Positions 1-6,004 of a stretch of DNA of 6,928 nt are shown here, piece after piece. The position numbers and the translations under genes are program-made. The notes beneath the pieces are model-generated. The model searched no databases and was not told the DNA's origin. It was given only the letters and a program-made list of their open reading frames with translations. Within the stretch, counting starts at the first letter, position 1. Each line of letters begins with the position of its first letter. Source of the DNA: Campylobacteraceae bacterium (GTDB lineage Bacteria; Campylobacterota; Campylobacteria; Campylobacterales; Sulfurovaceae); the NCBI GenBank assembly GCA_027002665.1, contig JALWZK010000109.1, positions 1 to 6,928 of the forward strand, written 5' to 3'.

Positions 1-6
1 ATCCTA

Positions 7-37
7 TATAATGTTAATATATATCTATAATATTAAT
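7..37 (+). promoter_or_regulatory. Candidate -10 region(s) upstream of the fumarate hydratase genes
   Basis: The leader before the first gene has two consensus-like TATAAT boxes, at 7-12 and 26-31. Each is followed by a near-identical hexamer (GTTAAT and ATTAAT), which makes a 12-base imperfect repeat 19 bases apart. Either box could be the -10 element of a housekeeping sigma promoter. Campylobacterota promoters often have a strong -10 and little recognisable -35, and I see no TTGACA at the right distance from the second box. The -35 region of the first box lies outside the window. In such A+T-rich DNA these matches can arise by chance, so the call is tentative. Confidence 0.35.
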
Positions 38-81
38 AAAAGTAGATGTAGAATAGTCCAAACCATTAAACAGGAGACTTT

Positions 82-933
82 ATGAGAGAGATAGAATTTG
101 ATGTTATAGTCAAAGCTGTTAGAGACATTATAGTCCATTGTGGGACGGATTTACCACAAGATACCTATGATGCCCTGAAAGAGGCAATGGAGAATGAGAA
201 ATCTCCAGTTAGTAGAGAGGTAATTAGACAGATTTTAGAAAATGCGAATATTGCTAAAGATGAGAAGAGACCACTATGTCAAGATACAGGCTTAGCTGTA
301 TTTTTTGTAAAAGTTGGAGATGAGGTTAAAATTAAAGGTGGTCTCTTAAAAGATGCTATAAATAAGGGGACGGAGCAGGGGTATAGAGATGCCTATCTTA
401 GAGCCTCTACCTGTGAGCCTTTTAGTAGAGCAAATCTAAAAGATAAAATTGGATATAACCTACCTGCAATTATTCACTTTGATATTGTAGAGGGGGATAA
501 GATAGATATAGAGTATGCTGCAAAGGGTGGTGGAAGTGAGAATGTTAGCCGTGCTAAGGTATTACCTCCAGCTGCAGGAAAAGATGGAGTTGTGGAGTAT
601 GTAAAAGAGGTTATCTCTGATGCAGGTGGAAACCCTTGTCCTCCAATTATTGTAGGTGTAGGAATTGGGGGGACATTTGAAAAGGCAGCAATTAGCTCCA
701 AACATGCACTATTTAGAGATATTGGGAGTAGAAATCCAGACCCTGAATTAGATGAGTTAGAGCAGAGAATATTGAAAGAGGTTAATAAACTTGGAATTGG
801 TGCTATGGGAATGGGTGGAACTCAAACAGCACTGGCAGTTCATATTGAGGCTAACCCTTGTCATATTGCATCACTTCCGGTATCGGTTAATGTTCAATGT
901 CACTCATCACGACATACACATATTACTATATAA
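82..933 (+). CDS. fumA: Class I fumarate hydratase, alpha subunit (4Fe-4S, N-terminal domain type)
   Basis: This is the larger subunit of the two-part, oxygen-sensitive class I fumarate hydratase, which interconverts fumarate and L-malate in the cytoplasm using a labile 4Fe-4S cluster. It is 283 residues long, the usual size of a separate alpha chain. Three cysteines match the cluster ligands of single-chain relatives such as E. coli FumA: C66 in CQDTG, C186 in GNPCPP and C273 near the C-terminus. Q67-D68 and R107 match substrate-binding residues known from the Leishmania enzyme, and KGGGSEN (148-154) is the conserved glycine-rich loop. The ATG at 82 follows an AGGAG ribosome site (72-76) by five bases. 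The beta-subunit gene starts nine bases after the stop. The L-tartrate dehydratase TtdA is a close relative and cannot be fully excluded, but fumarate hydratase is more likely in a Campylobacterota genome, where it would serve the oxidative or reductive TCA cycle. Confidence 0.93.
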   Translation: MREIEFDVIVKAVRDIIVHCGTDLPQDTYDALKEAMENEKSPVSREVIRQILENANIAKDEKRPLCQDTGLAVFFVKVGDEVKIKGGLLKDAINKGTEQGYRDAYLRASTCEPFSRANLKDKIGYNLPAIIHFDIVEGDKIDIEYAAKGGGSENVSRAKVLPPAAGKDGVVEYVKEVISDAGGNPCPPIIVGVGIGGTFEKAAISSKHALFRDIGSRNPDPELDELEQRILKEVNKLGIGAMGMGGTQTALAVHIEANPCHIASLPVSVNVQCHSSRHTHITI

Positions 934-937
934 GGAG
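932..937 (+). promoter_or_regulatory. Ribosome binding site of the beta subunit, overlapping the alpha stop codon
   Basis: AAGGAG lies five bases before the ATG at 943 and shares two bases with the TAA stop (931-933) of the alpha-subunit gene. Ribosomes finishing alpha would be placed on the beta start, which suits a heteromeric enzyme needing equal amounts of both chains. Confidence 0.8.
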
Positions 938-942
938 ATAAA

Positions 943-1500
943 ATGGCACAATATACTCTGACAACACCATTAACTGCTGAAGAGACAAAAAAACTGAAAG
1001 CAGGTGATACAGTTCTACTCAATGGAACTCTATATACAGCGAGAGATGCGGCACATAAAAGATTGGTTGAACTTATAGAAAAGGGAGAGGAGTTGCCTTT
1101 TGAGATAGAAGGCTCAGTTATATATTTTGTAGGACCAACTCCCCCAAAACCGGGTGACCCTATAGGTAGTGCAGGTCCAACTACAAGCTATAGAATGGAT
1201 ACTTACTCTCCAATATTGTTAAAACATGGCTCAAAAGGTATGATAGGAAAAGGGAAGAGAAGTCAAGAGGTAAAAGATGCTTGTGTTAAGTATGATGGTA
1301 TCTATTTTGGAGCAACAGGAGGAGCAGGAGCTTTACTTGGAAAAAAGATAACCTCATCTGAAGTTATAGCATATCCAGAGTTAGGACCAGAGGCTGTTAG
1401 AAAGATAACTGTTAAAGATTTCCCTGTAACTGTAATTAATGATACCTATGGAAATGACCTATATGAGCAGGGTAGAGCAGAATACGAAGTAAAAGATTAG
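943..1500 (+). CDS. fumB: Class I fumarate hydratase, beta subunit (C-terminal domain type)
   Basis: This is the smaller subunit of the class I fumarate hydratase. It pairs with the alpha chain and supplies the rest of the active site. The 185 residues align with the C-terminal domain of E. coli FumA: TARDAAHKR (32-40) matches its GRDIAHAKL segment, GPTTSYRMD (78-86) matches GPTTAGRMD, and GKGKRSQ (102-108) matches AKGNRSQ. By comparison with the Leishmania structure, R34, T80, T81 and R84 should bind substrate and K103 should be the lysine next to it. The DAC motif (112-114), the GATGGAGALL glycine loop (123-132), and the YPELG (144-148) and DFP (159-161) segments are also present. It follows the alpha gene in the same operon. 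The symbol means the beta subunit here, not the separate E. coli FumB isozyme. The tartrate dehydratase TtdB is the main alternative. Confidence 0.93.
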   Translation: MAQYTLTTPLTAEETKKLKAGDTVLLNGTLYTARDAAHKRLVELIEKGEELPFEIEGSVIYFVGPTPPKPGDPIGSAGPTTSYRMDTYSPILLKHGSKGMIGKGKRSQEVKDACVKYDGIYFGATGGAGALLGKKITSSEVIAYPELGPEAVRKITVKDFPVTVINDTYGNDLYEQGRAEYEVKD

Positions 1501-1544
1501 TAAAAAAATGGGATAACTATATAATTTAAAAAAAGTTATCTCAT
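1501..1544 (-). terminator. Intrinsic terminator of the minus-strand operon at a convergent junction
   Basis: An 11-base stem (1508-1518 pairing with 1534-1544, one G-T pair) encloses a 15-base A/T loop. Read on the minus strand it is followed at once by a run of T (complement of A1502-A1507), the usual form of a Rho-independent terminator. The TGA stop of the EnvC-like gene (1543-1541) lies inside the first arm of the hairpin. Read on the plus strand, the hairpin is followed by AACCTTATC with no T-tract, so it should work poorly for the fumarate hydratase transcript. The stem has only four G-C pairs, so its strength is uncertain. Confidence 0.65.
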
Positions 1545-2689
1545 AACCTTATCAATTTTAGTGGATTTATATGTTTATGGTTCTTTGTAACCTCAAACAT
1601 TAGACTACTATCCACTTTTCCTATAACAGACCCTTTGGATACTCTTCTGCCAACTTTTATATTTGGTGCTAATCTCGATAATTTAGCATAAATTGTGTGA
1701 ATATTATTGGGGTGTGCAATAATTACAACTTTACCCAGCATTCCACCACTATTCTCTGCAAATACAATTTTTCCATCTAATACACTTCTAACTTTTGCAC
1801 CTTTATATGGAGCTTTTAGAGTGATTGATTTATTAAATATTTTGAATTTATAGATGGGATCAATATATATTCCAAATTTTTTAATGAGGATTGAACCTTC
1901 AAGAGGAGATATTGTCTTCTCTCCTCTATATTTAACCACTCTAACTCTCCTCTTTATATTTTTATGACTATCCTCTTCATCTCTGCCCCTCTCTACAATC
2001 TTTAATCTATTTAATTTTCTCTGTAAAGCTCTTCTGGCATCTCTAATGGCATTGAACCTCTTTTTATAGATAGCTCTATCGGAGGCTAATCTTTTAAGCA
2101 TCTGCTCCTGCTTCCTTATATTGGCTCTATACTCATCTCTATCTCTCTTATATATACTAATCTTCTTCTCTAAATTGCTCTGCTCCTGCTTTAATAACTC
2201 CTCTTTACTATTTAATTTCTCAAGCTCATTTTTTAACTTCTCTATCTCTTGATTATTTCTCTTAGCATATACCTTATACGCCTCTTGAAGTATTATAGAT
2301 TTTGGTGTTGGCTGTTTTAACTCCTCTAAGACAAGTGCCATACTAAACTTATCAGCTACAAGTGCAATAAACTTATCCTGCTTCTCCTCAATTATATCAT
2401 TTAACTCTGCTAATCTCTTATCTATAATCATCTTCTTTTTGCTCAAGGCATCATAGATAGATTGGGTTTTTTTAATTTTTCTCTCCAATCTATGTAATTT
2501 TTTGGTTAAAATTCTATTTTTAGTCCTTATATCAATTATCTCTTTTGCTATTTGAGCCAATTTTCTATCCATTCTATCATACTGTTTCTGCTTAAGCCTA
2601 AGTTCTCGCTGTTGCTGTTTTATCTTTTTGCTTATGGAGCTACCGAATAGAAGAGAGAATAGAATGAGAAAGATAGTAACCCTTTTCAT
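1541..2689 (-). CDS. EnvC-like murein hydrolase activator: secreted coiled coil plus degenerate M23/LytM domain
   Basis: This looks like the periplasmic partner of FtsEX, an activator of cell-wall amidases at the division site. The 382 residues begin with a signal peptide (KR at 2-3, hydrophobic core about 5-16), followed by a long charged coiled coil (about 20-235) and a C-terminal LytM domain (about 258-378). The fold is recognisable from LKAPYKGAKVRSVLDGKIVFAE (291-312), GKVVIIAH (319-326), VGRRVSKGSVIGKV (346-359) and SLMFEV (362-367). The zinc ligands are missing: the first His and Asp are N286 and T290, the YAH histidine is K336, and the HxH motif is S362-L-M364. E. coli EnvC is degenerate in the same way, with SLYFE where enzymes have HLHFE, so I infer a non-enzymatic activator. 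The gene follows ftsX after an eight-base gap and is last in the operon. Automatic annotation would probably say M23 peptidase, which overstates what the residues allow. Confidence 0.85.
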   Translation of the reverse strand: MKRVTIFLILFSLLFGSSISKKIKQQQRELRLKQKQYDRMDRKLAQIAKEIIDIRTKNRILTKKLHRLERKIKKTQSIYDALSKKKMIIDKRLAELNDIIEEKQDKFIALVADKFSMALVLEELKQPTPKSIILQEAYKVYAKRNNQEIEKLKNELEKLNSKEELLKQEQSNLEKKISIYKRDRDEYRANIRKQEQMLKRLASDRAIYKKRFNAIRDARRALQRKLNRLKIVERGRDEEDSHKNIKRRVRVVKYRGEKTISPLEGSILIKKFGIYIDPIYKFKIFNKSITLKAPYKGAKVRSVLDGKIVFAENSGGMLGKVVIIAHPNNIHTIYAKLSRLAPNIKVGRRVSKGSVIGKVDSSLMFEVTKNHKHINPLKLIRL

Positions 2690-2697
2690 ATCTAATT

Positions 2698-3507
2698 CTA
2701 CTCCTCTTTTACATTAATAACTACTAAGAATACCGCTACCAATACTATAATTATAGAGGCAAATGAGAGAGTTATTACATCATTAATGGAGAAGAGTCCA
2801 TCGATATTATCTTCAAGAATTGCTATATGGTTACCTTTAATCCATGAGTTTTGAATAGTATAGAAGACTATACTTGCTATTATGGCTGATATAATTGCAT
2901 CTACTATTGCCATAACAATTAAAGCTTTACTCCTTAAAAATAGAGAAGCACCAAATATATCCATAACCTTCATTCTCTCGGAATGCATAAAGTTCCAGAC
3001 CTCCATCTGTTTAACAATTAGAAAGAACCCTATTATTGTCATAAATAGAATAAATGTCTGAAAGGAGAGTTTTATAGATGAGAATAGTCCATAGTTTGAG
3101 TTATGAAGGGTATCAAATGTCTCTACCCTTGTAACTCTATCACTCTTGAGAATATTTTTCTTTACCTGCTCCAACTCCTTGTTATTTAAATATTTATTCA
3201 ATTTAATAGAGTAGAAATTTGGCATATCCTTATCTATATTTGAAATATCTGAGGATTTAAAGGGTAAATCTACCTTATCTATAATTTTAGACTTCTCAAT
3301 CTCTGCAACTTTATATATATGTTTATCCCACGCTTTAAAATCATCAATACTCATCTCGTCCTTAGCTACTACCAACATAGCATAACTATCTTTTAAGCTC
3401 TCCTCATAACCTTTTGTGGTCCTATTAAATGCAATAAAAAACTCCAATCCCATTAGAATTGCTACCATAGGAAATATTAGGGATAGATGACTCTTAATGG
3501 ACCTCAT
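2698..3507 (-). CDS. ftsX: Cell division protein FtsX (membrane subunit of FtsEX)
   Basis: This is the inner-membrane subunit of the FtsEX complex, which resembles an ABC transporter but is thought to pass mechanical signals to cell-wall hydrolases. The 269 residues show the FtsX layout: a short cytoplasmic N-terminus, TM1 (about 8-27), a large periplasmic domain (about 28-148), then TM2 (about 149-166), TM3 (about 196-217) and TM4 (about 245-265). Between TM2 and TM3, HSERMKVMDIFGAS (175-188) matches the conserved FtsX cytoplasmic segment ending in GAS/GAT that couples to FtsE. Sequence conservation in this family is otherwise low, so the call rests on topology, this motif and the adjacent ftsE. 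The ATG at 3507 overlaps the end of ftsE by 14 bases, and AGGAG at 3514-3518 lies six bases ahead of it. The periplasmic domain is the expected contact for the coiled coil of the next gene product. Confidence 0.9.
   Translation of the reverse strand: MRSIKSHLSLIFPMVAILMGLEFFIAFNRTTKGYEESLKDSYAMLVVAKDEMSIDDFKAWDKHIYKVAEIEKSKIIDKVDLPFKSSDISNIDKDMPNFYSIKLNKYLNNKELEQVKKNILKSDRVTRVETFDTLHNSNYGLFSSIKLSFQTFILFMTIIGFFLIVKQMEVWNFMHSERMKVMDIFGASLFLRSKALIVMAIVDAIISAIIASIVFYTIQNSWIKGNHIAILEDNIDGLFSINDVITLSFASIIIVLVAVFLVVINVKEE
2701..2705 (-). promoter_or_regulatory. Ribosome binding site of the EnvC-like gene, inside the end of ftsX
   Basis: AGGAG on the minus strand is formed by the last glutamate codon and stop of ftsX. 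It lies 11 bases before the ATG at 2689, longer than the five to seven bases seen elsewhere in this window. Translation may therefore depend partly on ribosomes arriving from ftsX. Confidence 0.5.
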
Positions 3508-4168
3508 ATATATCTCCTAACTCATCTATTGTAAAGTGTCTATATGGAATGTTAAATACGGTTGGAATTTTATGTGTCACCACAACTACAGTTGTCTCCA
3601 ACTGCTGACAAGCGTTCTCCAATAGGTCCCAAATAACATTTGATGAGTAGTCATCAAGGTTTCCTGTAGGCTCATCTGCCAAAATTAAAAATGGATTTTT
3701 AGATAATGCCCTTGCAACTCCTACTCTCTGCTGTTCTCCACCAGATAACTCCAATGGATATTTATGCTCTTTGCCTGTAAGCTTTACATGATGAAGAAGT
3801 CTCTTAGCCTGTGTCCGTTGTATCTCTTGTGAATATCCCGCTATCCAGAGAGGAAGCACAACATTTCTCTCTACTGTCCACTCATTTATAAGTTTATAGT
3901 CTTGAAAAATAATCCCCAAGTGTCGTCTTAACTCTTGTAGTTTTGGCTTCTTTATACTACTCATATTGAGTCCACCCATTAAAAGGGTTCCCGATTGAGG
4001 TTTAATATTTCCATAAAATGATTTTAGAAGAGTCGATTTCCCACTACCACTGGGACCTGTAATAAACACAAACTCCCCCTTTTTAATAGTAAAAGAGGCA
4101 TTCTTTATAATCTCTTCATCTCGCTCATAAGAGAGTGTTAGATTTTGTGCTACAATTATATTAGCCAT
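3494..4168 (-). CDS. ftsE: Cell division ATP-binding protein FtsE
   Basis: This is the cytoplasmic ABC-type ATPase of FtsEX. All nucleotide-binding motifs are intact: A-loop aromatic Y14, Walker A GPSGSGKST (38-46), Q-loop Q89, signature LSGGEQQ (141-147), Walker B LILADEP with catalytic E166, D-loop GNLD (169-172) and switch histidine H199. The length of 224 residues is normal for FtsE. Close relatives include the LolD/MacB ATPases, but the ftsX gene directly downstream and the EnvC-like gene after it settle the assignment. The ATG at 4168 overlaps the trmB stop by eight bases, and AAGGAG (4176-4181), seven bases ahead of it, lies inside trmB, so translation is probably coupled. It should power the conformational change in FtsX that turns on amidase activation at the septum. 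Confidence 0.95.
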   Translation of the reverse strand: MANIIVAQNLTLSYERDEEIIKNASFTIKKGEFVFITGPSGSGKSTLLKSFYGNIKPQSGTLLMGGLNMSSIKKPKLQELRRHLGIIFQDYKLINEWTVERNVVLPLWIAGYSQEIQRTQAKRLLHHVKLTGKEHKYPLELSGGEQQRVGVARALSKNPFLILADEPTGNLDDYSSNVIWDLLENACQQLETTVVVVTHKIPTVFNIPYRHFTIDELGDIYEVH

Positions 4169-5333
4169 TTAGATACTCCTTAATTTTGAGATGTGCTTTA
4201 TAGCCTGTTTGACTATTTATTGGATTTAATCCAAAATAGTAACTATCTCTACTACTTAAATATATATATTTCTGCTCAGGTCTATTAAAACTACCAAAAG
4301 ATACTTTTATAAGAGCAGTAGTCTCATCTACTCTATAGAATCTCTCAAAATGGATAAAGAAATCTTGAAATAGTATAGGTTTTGTAGGGATTTTCTCCAA
4401 GATAGAGTTACTATACCTAACTCCATCAAAGTTAAAATCGAAATTTACCTCTCTATCCTTAGAGTTTTCCAATGAGGTGACGAATATATCATATATATTT
4501 TTTTTCTGTTTTAACCATCTCGCTTCATATTTACTAATAACCCCTACAGATATATTCTTCTGTATCTCTATTGCTATACTATGTTTATCTAAAAAGGTAT
4601 TCAATGAATACCAGAAGTAGTTATCACTATCTGTCCTTAACTCCAATTTTCCACCTTTTTTTAAAACTCTCATAGCTTCATCAAGAAATGAAGTTGAGAT
4701 AACTCTTCGATGGGGTTTTTTATCCCAAGGGACAGGAAAATGGACAAATATCTTATGGATACTATTTGATGGAATCACCTCTAAGAGAAGTCTGGCATCA
4801 TAGTTAATAACCCAAATATTATTGAGTCTCTTTAACTCTATCTGCCTTAAGAGCTGTTTGGCTGATGGGGTGTGTATCTCAATCCCAATAAAAAGCTCAT
4901 CTGGATTATTTACTGCCTGATATAAGATATGTTTGCCAGAGCCAAATCCGACCTCAATAGATACCTCCTTAAATGGAAATTTAATATTGACGAAATCTTC
5001 AATAGACTTCTCATATCTATTGGCGATTTTTGCTCTATTGTGGTGAATGGTAATATTTGAATTTAAAATATTCAAATTTAACTCTCTGGATATATCATCT
5101 AAAGCCTTTTTTATAAGATTTACATCTAAGGGTCTCGTTATCTTATCATATTTTAAAATCCAACTATCTCTACCCTTTTTAATATGGAGTAGAAACTGAA
5201 TGCCCTTAACCTCTACAGCTACCATCTCATCGCTATTAACTAAATCTATAGCTTTAAATAGGAGTTTTGTATCTCCATATAACCTTTTTTTTAGCATAGA
5301 GGTATTGAATGGTCTAATAGTAATGTGTGGCAT
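4161..5333 (-). CDS. trmB: tRNA (guanine-N7-)-methyltransferase TrmB, long Campylobacterota form
   Basis: TrmB uses S-adenosylmethionine to form 7-methylguanosine at position 46 in the variable loop of tRNAs. The methyltransferase core is about residues 120-288. It contains the SAM-binding motif EVGFGSGKHIL (127-137), GIEIHTP (150-156), the NYDARLLLE strand (177-185), and HFPVPWDKKPHRR (198-210), matching the FPDPWxKxRHxKRR catalytic segment of E. coli TrmB. ELRTDSDNY (231-239) and SKYEARWLKQKKNIYDI (267-283) also match family blocks. At 390 residues it is much longer than the roughly 240-residue E. coli enzyme. Extra regions sit before the core (1-115) and after it (295-390), as I recall for Helicobacter and Campylobacter TrmB, so this is not a new fusion. 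The role of these regions is not evident from sequence. The ATG at 5333 follows the lipoprotein stop by eight bases with only a weak AGGG ribosome site, which suggests coupling. Confidence 0.92.
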   Translation of the reverse strand: MPHITIRPFNTSMLKKRLYGDTKLLFKAIDLVNSDEMVAVEVKGIQFLLHIKKGRDSWILKYDKITRPLDVNLIKKALDDISRELNLNILNSNITIHHNRAKIANRYEKSIEDFVNIKFPFKEVSIEVGFGSGKHILYQAVNNPDELFIGIEIHTPSAKQLLRQIELKRLNNIWVINYDARLLLEVIPSNSIHKIFVHFPVPWDKKPHRRVISTSFLDEAMRVLKKGGKLELRTDSDNYFWYSLNTFLDKHSIAIEIQKNISVGVISKYEARWLKQKKNIYDIFVTSLENSKDREVNFDFNFDGVRYSNSILEKIPTKPILFQDFFIHFERFYRVDETTALIKVSFGSFNRPEQKYIYLSSRDSYYFGLNPINSQTGYKAHLKIKEYLNG

Positions 5334-5341
5334 ATAATACC

Positions 5342-6004
5342 CTATCTTGCATCAATTGTTAATATATCACTCGGAGTAGAGTAACTACCGTCAAATCCTA
5401 TAGCTGTAACTCTATATTGGTATCTATGTCCCGATTGGACATATTTATCTAAATACTCAACCATCATACGATGGTTTAGAGTTCCAATTAAACTCCACCT
5501 CTTACCATCGACACTTCTCTCTACTCTATATATTTTAACTCTTATGTCAGGGTGAGGTCTCCAAATCAATTTAATAATATTTTTAGCCTTTTGCGCTCCT
5601 TGAAAAAATGTTATCTTAGGAAGAGGAGGGAGAGTTTTTATATCGATAATCTTTCCATGAGGTGACTCAAATTCACCTTGAATTGTAGTAAATGTGTATG
5701 TATAGCTACTATCTTGTAAAAGTCCAGTATCCACAAAGTGTGAGACAAAAGGGCTATTTATAGTTGCAATTTTAGTTAGTTGTTCACTGTGACTATTTGG
5801 CTCACTTCTATAGATATTTACACCATCTAAACCCTTTCGGGCTATAGGTTGCCACTCAAAGGCTACTGAAGTGTTTGATGGAATAGCTTTTATCTTATTT
5901 AGCTTAGGTAGAGTAGTATCTACTTGATAATTGACTACAGGATTACAACCTGTTAGTAATAGATTTAAAGAGGCTATCAATACTATTAGGGTTAATCTTC
6001 TCAT
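5342..6004 (-). CDS. FN3-domain lipoprotein, FlpA-like
   Basis: This is a predicted lipoprotein of 220 residues. It has a charged MRR start, a hydrophobic core and a lipobox LTGC with the lipidated cysteine at C20. Two fibronectin type III-like beta-sandwich domains follow, about 35-125 and 128-218. Each has the pattern of a tryptophan strand (FEWQP, LIWRP), an IYR strand (NIYRSE, KIYRVE) and a late tyrosine strand (YTYTFTTIQG, YQYRVTAIGFDG). I chose the ATG at 6004 because AAGGAG lies six bases upstream; a TTG at 6022, which would add six residues, has no comparable site. Gene order points to C. jejuni FlpA, a fibronectin-binding adhesin, which from memory has about 400 residues and three FN3 domains. 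This protein is clearly shorter. Host adhesion is therefore not supported; an envelope role linked to its FtsEX neighbours is possible but unproven. Confidence 0.85.
   Translation of the reverse strand: MRRLTLIVLIASLNLLLTGCNPVVNYQVDTTLPKLNKIKAIPSNTSVAFEWQPIARKGLDGVNIYRSEPNSHSEQLTKIATINSPFVSHFVDTGLLQDSSYTYTFTTIQGEFESPHGKIIDIKTLPPLPKITFFQGAQKAKNIIKLIWRPHPDIRVKIYRVERSVDGKRWSLIGTLNHRMMVEYLDKYVQSGHRYQYRVTAIGFDGSYSTPSDILTIDAR

Noticed and set aside
474..701. Minus-strand open frame of 75 codons
   Set aside because: It lies wholly inside the well-supported fumarate hydratase alpha gene on the other strand, has no ribosome site I can see and resembles no known protein.
1501..1540. Possible small gene or RNA between the converging operons
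   Set aside because: The gap is only 40 bases and is accounted for by the terminator hairpin.
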